From Leguminivora glycinivorella (taxonomy: Eukaryota > Arthropoda > Insecta > Lepidoptera > Tortricidae), in contig NC_062990.1 of NCBI RefSeq assembly GCF_023078275.1, positions 8,571,549 to 8,635,548 of the forward strand: a stretch of 64,000 nt of DNA, given 5' to 3'. Positions 31,431 through 43,130 of the stretch are shown piece after piece (the stretch's first letter is position 1; the number at the start of each line of letters is the position of its first letter). Under the pieces are notes generated by a model, which did no database searches, had not been told where the DNA came from, and saw nothing but the letters and a program-made list of their open reading frames with translations. A program made the translations under genes and the position numbers.

Positions 31431-31919
31431 ATTTTTAATAGCTTTACGCTAAAATATTAAATTTAGGCCAAAAATTCATTACATTAATTTGTTAATCTTA
31501 TCGGTACAGTAAAATATAGGTACAGTCTGCTAGAGAAAAGAAGCCCCTTTCTTAACGTACAAGTAAGTATTAAGTATGTACATATGAAGTAAACGTGCTA
31601 AGCTTATAGTATTGCTGACTGTACATGTCGTTAATGTCACTACTAGATACTGTTCCGTTATGTTATCAGTTAGAAATATGAACTGTCACAGAGTAATACG
31701 TTAATTTATGTATTGTTACTGTTGTCAGACACGAGAAAGCTATTGTTTAGCCTGCGCCCGACGACAAAGATAGAAGAGTAAAGCCACCACTTTTAATACA
31801 ATGACACAAAATGTCAACTTGTTAAAGAATACACTTTAACCGCCTTGCAAAATACTAAGTGAACCGATAAAACACTGTTGTCAGCAAATTCATTAACGGA
31901 GTTCTAATAACAACAAAAT

Positions 31920-32225
31920 AAAAATTTTGAAAAAACCCCCGACCGCGACATAGTAGACCGATTTTCATGAAACATGGCTAAGAACACTCCCGACTTACTC
32001 AGCTTTCAGACAAAAACAGACGGACAGAGTCGCACCATAAGGGTTCCTGTTGTACCTTTTTGGTACGGAACCCTAAAAACTAAATCCAAATCGGTTCATC
32101 CGTTCGGGAGCTACGATGCCACAGACAGACACACACACAGACAGACAGACAAACAGACAGACGGACAGACAGACAGACACGTCAAACTTATATCACCCCT
32201 TCGTTTTTGCGTCGGGGGTTAAAAA
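31920..32225 (+). mobile_element. aaacccccgaccgcgac repeat with a ggttccgta-type insert
   Basis: The host repeat begins aaaaaacccccgaccgcgac and ends ttttgcgtcgggggttaaa, with a (cagacaga)n tract at 32118-32178. Near 32010-32075 a piece of the ggaaccc family (cagagtcgcaccataagggt, ggtacggaaccctaaaa) interrupts it. A second host copy is at 39666-40090. Confidence 0.7.
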
Positions 32226-32542
32226 TTAACAAGAACCAAAATTACCTCAAACAGGCGGTTTGGTCCATACTTGGTATACATACTACACTTGGCATGGAAA
32301 CTCAAAGCGGTTCGATTCCATCAGCTTTGCCTTTCTAAAGTCAAAAACGGCCGTCCTTGCCAAGGACGCATTCCCGAGAAACAGTTATCTCAAACAGGCG
32401 GTTTGGTCGATGACATCATGAACCGTGCTCAGTTATCCTAAGGATAACGCACGAAATGTCATACCCCCTTAAAGATGCTGCTTAGATACGCCCTTTTTGA
32501 AGTTGTTATGCCACCTACAAGCATTTCATACCTCTGGGGGGC

Positions 32543-32760
32543 GATTTTTAAATCTCGCATACGGGATTTTGTCACTAAAATACCGGTTGAAAACGGTGAC
32601 TTGCTTATTATTTTCAGTGACAATTTTCTGAATTCGAACGCGTGAGACTCTTTGAATCTCGCATACGGGATTTTGTCACTAAAATACCGGTTGAAAACGT
32701 GACTTGCTTATTATTTTCAGTGCCAATTTTCTGAATTCGAACGCGTGAGACTCAAAAATC
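32543..32760 (+). repeat. direct tandem duplication, unit about 107 bp
   Basis: The block aatctcgcatacgggatttt through aattcgaacgcgtgagactc occurs twice, differing only by a one-base deletion and one substitution. Confidence 0.92.
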
Positions 32761-34150
32761 GGCCCGCTGATCGTATTTCTTTAAGGTTATTGGATATTAA
32801 ATGGGACAGCTGCATTGGGTTCTTTGTTTGAGCAATCTGTTGCGGAAAGAAAAAAATGGCATATACATACGTACTAACCTTATAAACAAAGTCCACGTCC
32901 ACTACAAAGGTAATCAGGTAATAACGTCTATATCCCGGTCAATATAAAGCTAATGAAACTAATCGTCCAGGGAGTAAGGTCAATACGGATAAATGTCATA
33001 AGGAGAAGTGTCTGGTATTCACATTTTGCCTTTTTACTCATTGTCACAGTGACAGGTGGGTTTGCGAGTTCATACTTTTGCTACTTGCTACTCACGATTA
33101 GTGGCAAACGTATAGAACTCTCAATGAAGACTGGTCAATTGATCATTGTTTAAACGGGCCAAATGGAAAGGCCAGACACATTTCCCCTTATGACACACTT
33201 ACCCGTATTGACCTTACGTGAAGTAACACAACTAAATGTTTTCATTAAAATTATGTTGGAAACGCCTTAGTATTGCGGGTGTTTCCTACTCTTACGCGCT
33301 TGCGAAGCAATCGAATACTTATTAGGTTATTATACCCATGTAAACCCGCATTCTTTCGACGTAACAAGTATTGGTAACCATTGCACTGATACAAACATTA
33401 ACGCAAGCGCATCATCTTGTATAACTAATGAGTTCGAAACTCGAAAGGGCTAATGTTTGTATCATTAGTGTTACAATGATAACGCAATGTTCGGAAGCTG
33501 TTACAACATTGATACATTTTTATTAGGTTAATAATTAGTGTAAAATAAATAGTAGGGTTTCGAAAAGGCATGGTAATACATAGTATAGTAACATTCACGA
33601 AGGCGCTTGCCTTGACTCGTAATGTCATCATTTATGAGTCAAATTGGATAGATCTGCACCAACTGCATATTTTGAGGAGTTAGAAGAATAATTGTCGTAT
33701 AGTCGCCAACAGATCAGATACTTTAAGAGCAACCAGTAAAGTCACATCGTACAAAAGAAGGCTGTATGCTGCATAATAAATACACTTTTCTCTTTGCGCA
33801 ATGTTATTGACGGTGACTATGTGCACAAATATCTGAACAAAGAAATTATTTGTGGAGACGTTACAGTGTATCTGTATGATCAGAAACCATAAGTTTTAGA
33901 GCACCTTGACCTTGGGTTCTGGTAGGCAATAAAAAAAACCAATACAGCACACATCTTTTGATAGCAGCCCAAAACTGAAATCGAGTCGCATTAGCGTAGA
34001 ATTTCATGTAAATGTTACCTATTTAACCCAAAAACCGTGTTACATAAACAACCAAAAAACATTTGATACATTATAAACCCGATATCCTAAAAGAAAAGTA
34101 GATCAGTCCACAGGTTTATGAGCAGTGTTTAGTAAAACGGACTCAAATCT
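32761..34150. other. intergenic, no supported gene
   Basis: At about 33378-33480 there is an imperfect inverted repeat (ctgatacaaacattaacgc against gctaatgtttgtatcatt). The open frames at 32953 and 33425 (minus) have no other support. Confidence 0.3.
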
Positions 34151-34154
34151 CGTC

Positions 34155-34695
34155 CCGTTTCTAAAATAAACAGCGTTTGATCGGTTCGGCGAATCGCAAC
34201 GGTGTCTCGAATCGATACGGGGAATCGAGATGGGTAGAATTCTGAACCTCTGCCATATACTAAAGAGAACGATATAAAGTAAATGAATTGACCGTTACGT
34301 TACTCCTCAGTATTTCATGGTAATTCCAATATTAGCAAATCGCTTTGACAGTTCTTAAAAAGAAGCTGATTTGACTAGTAGGAAACTAGCTTATTGAAAT
34401 GATTTACAACATCGGATGATGGTCAATTCCAAAACTGATTTTGGATATTGGGCTCCATTCCGAAACTCTTTTTGGAGCAGGCCCTACATATTGAGGGCAA
34501 TTAATTGTAATTTAACCTAGTATGTCAGTGTAACAGCGTCGCGTATTGTCAAAATGTTCAAATAACATGGAATTCCACGTGAATATTTATTTTAACACGT
34601 GTAAACTAAAATAAACATCGTTTGATCGGTTCAGCGAAACTCAACGATGTCTCGAATCGATACAAGGAATCGAGATGTGCCAGGACTTTGTTGAT
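34155..34695 (+). repeat. direct repeat pair about 455 bp apart
   Basis: Positions 34160-34240 and 34612-34680 share taaaataaaca, gtttgatcggttc and tctcgaatcgata, with about 85 percent identity by eye. Long-terminal-repeat or duplication origin is not resolved. Confidence 0.6.
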
Positions 34696-34969
34696 GCATT
34701 TCGTGACAGCCTAACCTAATAGAGTTGGTAAGAGGCCAACTATTTATTGATTCCATTTGAAATGATTTAAGTTACATTAAATTTTTATAGTGTAAATGTA
34801 AACCGATATAAATCGATTTCTGACAAATTTAAATCTACCAACAGATAGAATCGAGTAAATTTTATTCTGTCACCAAATGCTACATTAACAGAATTCTAGC
34901 TCATATCGATTCCTCGAATCGATATTGAGCTGAAGTAAATGATGTTGATTCAAATCAAATGCGCCATGT

Positions 34970-35835
34970 GGTCCAAAACATGCAAATAGGATAACTTTAC
35001 CCCAATATACGAGGGGTCACAATGGTCACCACTATACTGACAGGCAACAGGGGTCCGTATCGAGGTATCGCCCTAAGAACAATACCAAAATAAATTGTCA
35101 AGTCACTACATTCAATGTGTGGTGTAGGTGAAGACATGTACTAGTCATAAGTCATGTCATAAGCATGTATGGCATACATATTAAGTCTTAATTAGGTACA
35201 TAATGTGGACCCTGCAAGGGCGCAGCAATCTTAACCTAGGTACTTAACTACTACTAGGTATAATAGTTTAGTTACTTAACTACTAAGTAATAGGTACAAT
35301 AGCGAGATCAAATTTTATCATTTATCTACTTACACTTTTTTTTTATTTATTTTTTTAATAATAAATTTCATTTATTTTCACCTCACAAAGGACATACAAA
35401 CAATTTGAACTAAAATTAGAACAGCTTAGTTTTATTATCCTTTGTGAGAGACTGGAGTCTGAACTAGGCGTGAACCTGTAATACAGAGAATACCTGTAAT
35501 ACATTACTAAAACAGGCCCTCCAGCCAAGGGTATCATCGTTGGCTCTCCATGGCTTATCATGCGTGTTTGTGCGACAGAGCTTATTTTGTAATTTTTGTA
35601 TCACTCGCCATGAAACATCCATGTTGTACTCTCTATTTACATTGAAGAGAATATCAAATGTTTAACTTAGGTATGCCGCATTGTGGCTTGTCCAAAAATA
35701 TGATAACGAGATAACGTTACCTCGATGTAGGAGGGGTCACATACTGACCGGGTTAAAGGGGCCCGTATCGTATCACCCTAGCGGAGAACAATACCGAATT
35801 GTCGAGTCACTGCATCCAATAGTCGTCAATGTGTG
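34970..35835 (+). repeat. direct repeat pair about 715 bp apart
   Basis: Positions 34975-35115 and 35690-35830 share aggggtcac, aggggtccgtatcg/aggggcccgtatcg, aacaatacc, ttgtc(a/g)agtcact and caatgtgtgg. The two are diverged. The LINE tail 35340-35560 lies between them. Confidence 0.6.
35340..35565 (-). repeat. LINE 3' end, minus strand
   Basis: Read on the minus strand, tctcacaaaggataataaaa and tttgtatgtcctttgtgagg lead to aaaataaatgaaatttatta and an A-rich tail near 35340. This is the look of a retroposed 3' end with AATAAA. Confidence 0.5.
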
Positions 35836-36069
35836 GCGCAAATCAAAAGAAAACTCACAATTTGATTTACGTGGTTGAAGTAGAAGTCTCTAAAACCAAA
35901 GAGTCATTCTTACATACATGAAATAAATAGGTACCAATACCAACACTGCTTATCATGTCTATCTATAATTATATGATACTCCTCAAAGCAATGGAATGCA
36001 GACTCGAACCTCAAAATGTGTGTATTGGATATTATTATTTGCTTGGATGGTTCTTTGCGTCTCTGCGCT

Positions 36070-36383
36070 GGTGGCTTACCGGTAAGAGTGTGCGACTTTC
36101 AATCCGGCTTATACCAATGAGTTTTTTGGAACTTATGTGCGAAATGTCATTTGATATTTGCCAGTCGCTTTTAGGTGAAGGAAAACATCGTGAGGAAACC
36201 GGACTAATCCCAATAAGGCCTAGTTACCCTTCAGGTTGGAAGTTCAGATGGCAGTCGCTTTCGTAAAAACTAGTGCCTACGCCAAATATTGGGATTAGTT
36301 GATTTTAGTTGTCAAAAGTGGACCCCAGGCTCCCATGAGCCGTGGCAAATGCCGGGATAACGCAAGGAGGATGATGGTTCTTT
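36070..36383 (+). mobile_element. tRNA-derived SINE (family 2), B box deleted
   Basis: The A box region gtggcttaccggtaagagtg is kept, but about 25 bp carrying the B box seen in the copy at 40612-40941 are missing. The body and 3' end (ggataacgcaaggaggatga) are intact. Confidence 0.85.
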
Positions 36384-36660
36384 GCTTCTCTGCCTCAATG
36401 ATTTTCATCGTCCGTAACTTGGACCACAGTATACTCGTTGCATTAGAAAGTGACTGACATTAACAATATAGGTAATTTGGACAATTTAAACATTGCTCTG
36501 TGCACCATGGTCCACAAGCCAAAGATTTCAAAAGTATGGACAAATCAGTTAATATAATTTCGATGTCCTTTGGTACCTTTGGTGGAATGCTGCAACGTGA
36601 TTGAGTTCGCATCAGGAGTGCGATTAATCGCTAAGTCTGCACGCTTGGCTCCCATTCGTA

Positions 36661-36781
36661 CAGTCACCGGCATAAAGAAGTGCTGATTTTTGTACTTTGT
36701 CGTTTTAAATCGTTTGACATTTCAGACATGACGTTAAAGTGACAAGGTACATAAATCATCACTTATTTATGCCGGCGACTG
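36661..36781. mobile_element. 121-bp TA-flanked MITE (mariner-type)
   Basis: Inverted ends CAGTCACCGGCATAAA and CAGTCGCCGGCATAAA flanked by TA on both sides (36659-36660 and 36782-36783). The inner arms aagaagtgctgatttttgta and aagtgatgatttatgtacct are also complementary in part. Confidence 0.88.
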
Positions 36782-36984
36782 TACACAGTGTTACTGGAAC
36801 TAGTTTTGATACCCATATGCCACGTCCTTACTAAGTATATATGATTCAATGCCATAAGTATAATACTTGGTCATCGTAATAAAACGGAGAGATCGCGCAA
36901 TCGACGCGTATTGTCTTCGGCCTGTGTATTGAAATATTTCGTTCGAGAAATGGTGTAATTATCAAAGTATGCAAGAGTTTAGTT

Positions 36985-37365
36985 AAAAAACCGGTTAAGA
37001 GCGTGTCGGGCCACGGGTTCCGTAGTTTCCCGTATTTTTTCCAAAAACTGTTCAACCTATCAAGTTCAAAATATTTTTTTCTAGAAAGTCTTTATAAAGT
37101 TCTACTTTTGTGATTTTTTTCATATTTTTTAAACTTATGGTTCAAAAGTTAGAGGGGAGGGGGACGCAATTTTTAAACTTTTGGAGCGATTATTTCCGAA
37201 AATATTAAGAATATCAAAAACTGATTTAGGTAAATCCCTATTTCCAACAATATATCACACGTTAGGTTTAAAATGAAAAAGTATCCGCGGACGGAAGGAT
37301 GGACGTACGACGGACATGACATGACGAAACTATAAGGGTTCCTAGTTGACTACGGAACCCTAAAA
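36985..37365 (-). mobile_element. ggttccgtagtcaactagga family element, minus strand
   Basis: Reverse-strand relative of 18467-19022: aaaaccggttaagagcgtgt at the left, and tataagggttcctagttgac then tacggaaccctaaaaa at the right, with a shorter interior. Confidence 0.7.
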
Positions 37366-37455
37366 AGTACTTATTATGTATGTCTGATTACCAGTGTCAA
37401 ACTCGCAGTGAAACTACAGTTTTACTGGTTCTCCCACCTCAGTATCGTTTTGTTA

Positions 37456-37680
37456 GGCAGCGTCCCCACTTAGGCGTCGCGTGTCTCGCGGCGCGCAACG
37501 GACGTCTCCGCCACGCCGCCTGAATGTAATTCAAAAAACGTCTCCTCAGTACATTTTGTATAGGAAGGACGTTTGGACGACGAAGGAGACGTTTTTTGAA
37601 TTACATTCAGGCGGCGTGGCGGAGACGTCCGTTGCGCGCCGCGAGACATGCGTCTTATGAGTGTGGATGGTCGTTTAAGC
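37456..37680. mobile_element. GC-rich fold-back MITE, copy 1
   Basis: Nearly perfect arms of about 100 bp (gcgtgtctcgcggcgcgcaa, cgccacgccgcctgaatgta, aaaaaacgtctcct) around a short centre. Same family as 42139-42440 and 48749-49020. Confidence 0.9.
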
Positions 37681-37817
37681 ACTATTATAAAAGATCTACA
37701 ATTGAAATTGCTTGTTCGAGTTGTTAGATATCGAGTCTGATCCAGATGCAACCAGTGTTGATGAGAGTCGTGAGCCATTTCTTGCTGTGCCCATTAATTG
37801 TTATAAGAGGCAATGTA

Positions 37818-38050
37818 AGGCACTGGTCCCACCGCGAGCTAGTAAGCTATGAGCTATCGGCTATAAAAACGAACAAAAGATAATCACTCCCGTGCAAATA
37901 AAAGAGACACGGCGATGTTTATAGTTACTCGCCCAGCGGTGAACTATCAATATCGCTGTGTCTCTTTTATTTGCACGGGAGTGTTTATCTTTTGTTCGTT
38001 TTTATAGCCGATAGCTCATAGCTTACTAGCTCGCGGTGGGACCAGTGCCT
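37818..38050. mobile_element. 233-bp fold-back MITE
   Basis: Arms begin AGGCACTGGTCCCACCGCGA and stay almost perfectly complementary for more than 90 bp, through ctatcggctataaaaacg and cgtgcaaataaaagagacac. Single copy in this window. Confidence 0.9.
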
Positions 38051-38054
38051 AAGT

Positions 38055-39660
38055 GGTAATTTGTCCATAATCGTACATGAGTGTTTCCTCCGTGATTTAT
38101 GAAGCTAGTACAATAAACTTTTCAATACAGAGCAATACGAGTATTGTCAGTAGCCCAGCAATTCCCGAAAAGTTTGTACATTTGGATCACGTCTCCGATT
38201 TTGATAAAAATTCGTAAGCTGATAGAGTCGATGCTGAGCAAGATCCACTAGGTTTCCCAAAATGTCCTAGGTTGATTGTATGAAACTTTCCTTTTTTGTT
38301 AGCGAAAATGTACAGAAATCTGGTACTTTTCGGGAATTGATCAGCCAGTAGCTGTGTGTGGACTATTTTGATTTTCATTCAAATGCCGCAAAGAGATAAG
38401 TTATGTTGAAAAGTAATATAAATTAGCGAAAACCAGAAAACGGCACAGAATATATTTCATCATTCAAATTTCTAAATTTCGTTACGATTGGCGATTGGCT
38501 AAGTTTTGGAGGAGGAAATATTCAAGATGAATTAGCCAAAAAAGGAATACCTACTGTCCGACCGAAACAGACATATTTTATCATTCAAATTACTAAATTG
38601 CGTTTCGATGTGGTTGATATTGTAGGTGTAAATGTTACTCAACTAACACTTTACTTAAAAATCCACGTTTCGAAATGTAAAATAAACCAGATTATACAAA
38701 TTTGCCGTGGGTTGTTTATCGTCTCTTATCTGATATCAGTGGACTGCGTCTTAGTCATCTCAAGGGTTTAGATTACAAATAAACATTTTGGTAGGTTTGC
38801 TACGAATAACTTTAAGACTAAGACGAGCTGCTGATCGGTAACTTCAGATAAATTTTAACGTTATCGATGTTTTCAAAAATTAAAAATAATAGTGGTTCTG
38901 TAGTATCTTGTAGTTTTGTACACCTCACAAGCTTTCTTACATACCTACAGGGAGGCAATCCCGTTTGGGAATTGAATTAAGGTGTATATTATTTGTTCGT
39001 ACCTTTTATTATTAACTATTATGAGATATACCTACATTAGATAATATTTAGATTAGTTGAAATACTTGTAATTAACCCTCAGTCTTGGGTTTCCCCTATA
39101 CCTGATACAGACAAAATAATCGGTACGTGTATTATCGAACGTCCAACAAAATTGCACATGTGTTTGAGAAATCATTTGACTTAAAATATTAACGTGGGAT
39201 TCAATATCTTTTAATACCAATCCTAATCTAGTAATATCAACAATTTGCCAGTTACTCCTAAAAAGGGAACGATATAATTGCCAGCTTGATTTACGTTTCA
39301 AAACCGACTCAAGGTTCGAATCAAAAACTGGATTTCTATATAAGGTACGGTGGAGTGACCCGCTTGCAGTTAGTCACAGGGATATATTTAAACTGCCCTG
39401 TATGCATTTGCAATATTTGCATATAATAAGTTTCCTGAATCACTTGACTTTTAAAATGAAATAAAAATTGAGGCGGTCGCAAAAACATTGTGACGTTTTG
39501 GACGGAACATAATTATTTGACTTTTTCACATTAATTTTGTTATATTATTAATTTAAAATGTCTACCAAATAGTATTTATTTTGCGTTTGGAAGATGTCAT
39601 TAGGAAACGCTGTTACACAACACCAAGTGACGAGACGCATTTGACTTAGTTAATAACCTG
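38055..39660. other. intergenic, no supported gene
   Basis: Loose internal direct repeats near 38440-38490 and 38570-38620 (atcattcaaattnctaaatt). A TATATAAG at 39339 followed by gcagttagtc 25 bp later is promoter-like, but no reading frame of substance follows. Confidence 0.3.
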
Positions 39661-39665
39661 ACCAC

Positions 39666-40008
39666 AAAATTAAAATTTTGAAAAAACCCCCGACCGCGAA
39701 ATAGTGGACCGATTATCATGACACTTACGCCGGGGCGACGGTCGCGCGATCATCGCCGTCGCGTCGCGTCTCACCGCATCGTCTACTTCCATATCGATAA
39801 GGTTTGATTTCGTATGCGTCGCATCGCCGTCGCGCGACCATCGCGCGACCGTCGCCCACGCAAGCCGTGGCGCGCGGCGTTAGCTATGTGTCATGAAAAT
39901 CGGTCCACTATTTCGCTCAACACTCCCGACTAACTCTGCTTTCAAACAAAGAAAACTAATTCGAAATCGGTTCAACCGTTCGGGATCTACGATGCCACAG
40001 ACACACAT

Positions 40009-40047
<39 letters not shown>

Positions 40048-40090
40048 CGTCAAACTTATAACACCCCGTCGTTTTTGCGTCGGGGGTTAA
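39666..40090 (+). mobile_element. aaacccccgaccgcgac repeat with a GC-rich palindrome in it
   Basis: Same host repeat as 31920-32225, ending gcgtcgggggttaaa, with (cagacaga)n at 40010-40048. It contains a palindrome with arms gggcgacggtcgcgcgat at 39732 and near 39838-39855. The complementarity extends into the host text on both sides (agtggaccgattatcatgac at about 39700 against its complement at 39890-39911). Confidence 0.75.
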
Positions 40091-40611
40091 ACGCTTTGAG
40101 AAAACCCTCGACCGCGACATAGTTAAAATATCATTAAATATTCAATTGTGAAGTGGGCGATGGGTTTGAGCAGTTTCATATGGTCTAATTTTAATTAAAT
40201 TTAATCTAATTAAATATGGAGTACAGACGTGAGTTAATAGTAAGGACTCTACAGTATTTCTCCCGATTTTCATGTCACAGTACTGTACAAGTTAAGAGCG
40301 TCTTTCAAAAGGGCTTCTTTTTGTATGGATTTCATAGAGAATTAAACGAAAAACTTCTCCTAAATGCTGCACTCGCCATTGCTCGCTCAAGCAATTGGAA
40401 TATTGGGTAGTGCTTCCGCGGGCGAAGTAGCGAGGTCATGAGTTCACGATACGTACAATGATTGATTTTCAGTAGCCAAAATTTATTGCACCGTAAAGGC
40501 CATCCACAGTCAAGGACGCAAAAAAACGTAGTTTCGCTCGCAAACGTATCCGCATGATTAAAAAATAAGTTTAAATATTATTGACAATTGACATTCCCTA
40601 ATCTTACTTAA

Positions 40612-40941
40612 AGCGTTGGTGGCCCAGCGGTAAGAGCGTGTGACTTTCAATGCGGAGGTCGCGGGTTCGAACTGCGGCTCGTACCAGTGAGTTTTTCGGA
40701 ACTGATCGATCAAAATGTCATTTGATATTTGCCAGTCGTTTTTCGGTGAAGGAAAACATCGTGAGGAAACCGGACTAATTCCAATAAAAGCCTAATAGTT
40801 ACCCTCCGGGTTGGAAGGTCAGATGGCAGTCGCTTTTGTAAAACTAGTGTCTATGCCACATCTTGGGATTAGTTGTCAAAGCGGACCGCAGGCTCCCATG
40901 AGCCGTGGTGAATGCCGGGATAACGCAAGGAGGATGATGAC
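40612..40941 (+). mobile_element. tRNA-derived SINE (family 2), full length
   Basis: tRNA-like head with A box TGGCCCAGCGGTAAGAGCG at about 40619-40638 and B box GGTTCGAACT at 40664-40673. It has a body gaaggaaaacatcgtgagga and a 3' end ggataacgcaaggaggatga followed by tgacgattctc. Other copies at 36070 and 20875. Confidence 0.9.
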
Positions 40942-41427
40942 GATTCTCTAATCTAACTTAAATAAATATAAAACACCCATGTTTTCAAATTAAATAATTA
41001 TGTCTTTGAACTCCATCTCCATTTTGCAAAGAGAAACTTCAAAAGTGAAATTTCTAACAGACAATGTGCGAATTTTAATCAGCATCTCAAATAAATTAAA
41101 AAACAATAGTTAGAAACCTACGCAGGTAAAATTCGAGCGAGCTATTAGTTCCAAAGAGCCTGGCCTCAATCTACGTCTACCTACGTAGCGCCTAAACGTA
41201 GGTGACGTAACATTGACCGACTGAGCCGAATAAGGTCTTTTACTCAGATATATCGCTGCGTAGAGATCGCATGTAACACATTGATAATGTTCTATTTTTT
41301 CCGTCAGTATAATTATACTTATTTGACCCTGACTGTGTAGATAATTATAAGAAAAAGGGCGCCGATGTTTTGTGTGATGCTGATAATTGTGATACAATGC
41401 AGTCACTAAGCAATAACATATTAAGTG

Positions 41428-41563
41428 GGTGATAGACGTGCGAGCAAGACATTTCAAACCGGTTGGATCGGTTTTAAAGTACGCGTACTTACTGTGACAC
41501 ACAATCGAAAAAAATCGTTGAGCCATAAGTACGCTTACTTGCTCGTACGTCTATCAAAAATAT
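41428..41563. repeat. short-arm inverted repeat
   Basis: gatagacgtgcgagcaag at 41428 and its near complement cttgctcgtacgtctatc ending at 41562, with gtacgcgtacttac/gtaagcgtacttat-like inner pairs. MITE-like. Confidence 0.6.
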
Positions 41564-41569
41564 GCCACA

Positions 41570-42135
41570 CGCCCTTATAACTTTCACATAAGGTTGTGTA
41601 AGATAATTTTGCACTTTTAAATTTATTCTAAGCAAAGTGTTTCTTAATTAAAAATAAATATGTTTTCGTTTTATTAATTTAACGTTGCAATGAAATAATG
41701 TGTTCTACTTTATATTTCTTATAATTTATTTCAGCTTTGTATTCTATTTATTACAAAATATAAAGACAATGCACACTACAAATGTAATGCATCCATTCGT
41801 CGAATTAGTCTTGTAGACAAAAGTCGCAAGTATTGGAGTAACTGTTAACTGTGAGCTTGAGTGATCTACCACTAAATATGTCTGTGGAATTTCCATGCTC
41901 CAAATAATAATTAAAGTATAAGAACAATGATGTAATTAATGTTTTATTATTCGTCTATACATGACCTTTCAGTTCGTGAGTTCACATTACAATTAGAGAA
42001 GATTTAAAAATGATCGAGTCAATAGATGATTGATATATATCGATAACGATGGGTATAGCAATTAAAGTTAAGTACCGTTTCGATATCTTCTGAGCATATA
42101 CCAAGAGTTTTTGACCTTTTAGAAGGTACTGGATA
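41570..42135. other. intergenic, no feature seen
   Basis: AT-rich, nothing supportable. Confidence 0.3.
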
Positions 42136-42138
42136 GTA

Positions 42139-42440
42139 AGTGACCGGCCACACCAGAGCGTCGCGTGTCTCGGGGCGCGCAACGGGCGTCCGCGCCACGC
42201 CGCTTCAGTGTAATTCAAAAAACGCCTCCTCAGTACATTTTGTATAGGAAAGACGTAAGACGCGCCCCAGGTGGCGTGGCGGCGGCGGGGCGCGCGCCGC
42301 GCCGCTTGGCGGCGCGCCTTACGTCCTTCCTATACAAAATGTACTGAGGAGACGCTTTTTGAATTACACTCAGGTGGCGTGGCGCGGACGCCCTTTGCGC
42401 GCCCCGAGACACGCGACGTATAAGTGGGAACGCTGCCTAA
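42139..42440. mobile_element. GC-rich fold-back MITE, copy 2
   Basis: Arms with gcgtcgcgtgtctcggggcg, tgtaattcaaaaaacgc and cagtacattttgtatagg, and a very GC-rich centre (ggcggcggggcgcgcgccgc). Ends cggccaca.. and gggaacgctgcctaag resemble the other copies. Confidence 0.88.
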
Positions 42441-42459
42441 GAACGTCACGGAAAATAAG

Positions 42460-42540
42460 TAACATACATACATACATATAATCACGCCTGTATCCCATAA
42501 ACGGGTAGGCAGAGCACATGAACTACTAAGTTTCAGTGAA
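42460..42540 (+). repeat. truncated copy of the 6980-7235 repeat
   Basis: aacatacatacatacata, aatcacgcctgtatcccata and gtaggcagagcacatgaact match the start of the other copy. Confidence 0.65.
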
Positions 42541-42573
42541 GAAAATAAGTAAGTATACATTTTATTTGTAGTA

Positions 42574-42923
42574 ATAGTTATTTGTTATACAAGGGTGCAA
42601 AGTTGTATTTTAACTTTTTAACGCAGAGTGTGGAATTGAAAAACTATCAAGTGAAAGGGTTCTATACTTGAACCACTTGAACCACGATCGAAGCGAATAG
42701 AATCCTGAACTTGGTGAGTTTTTCAACACGCGAGAAGTAAAATACATTTGCATTTGCACCCGTGTGTAACTCAAAACTTTTCCCCTCATCATAGCGAGGA
42801 AAGTACAACGCAAAAAACGCGTTTATCACTGCTTCCAATAATTTCACAGTGGTAAATCATCTTCATCACTAGATTCACCCACTTTTATCAATTTTAAAGC
42901 AGAAAATTTGACAATATTCAAGG
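42574..42923 (+). repeat. about 430-bp interspersed repeat, diverged copy C
   Basis: Same start and middle as 4799-5230 (atagttatttgttatacaag, tacaacgcaaaaaacgcgtt) but with indels, and lost after ttgacaatattcaagg. Confidence 0.75.
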
Positions 42924-42939
42924 TGTATAAAATGAAACA

Positions 42940-43130
42940 GGTCCACCTGATGGAAAGCGGTCACCGTAATCTATGGACGCCTGCAACTCAAGGGGTGTCA
43001 CATGCGCGTTGCCGACCCATTAGAAACTTGTATACTCCTTTTTTGAAGAACCCCATACTGCAGTTCATCGGGAATACTTCGGCAGAGAGCTCATTCCACA
43101 GCCGAAGCGTCCGCGGGAGGAAATTCTAAA
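42940..43130 (+). repeat. dispersed retroelement fragment
   Basis: ggtcaccgtaatctatggac, gcctgcaactcaaggggtgt and cacatgcgcgttgccgaccc, then cagagagctcattccacagc, are one dispersed block. Shorter related pieces occur near 22360-22440 and 61545-61640 on the other strand. Confidence 0.5.

Noticed and set aside
32118..32178. Regular cagacaga units considered as a CRISPR-like array
   Set aside because: A simple tetranucleotide repeat within a known dispersed element, with no spacers.
39339..39375. TATATAAG followed by gcagttagtc, promoter-like
   Set aside because: No reading frame, leader or donor follows that would define a gene.
40216..40410. 64-codon frame starting MEYRRELIVRTLQYF
   Set aside because: Balanced composition, but no promoter, splice site or recognisable motif. 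Left as chance.
40619..40690. tRNA-like sequence with A and B boxes
   Set aside because: It does not fold as a complete tRNA, and the same head occurs on dispersed SINE copies. Annotated as a SINE.
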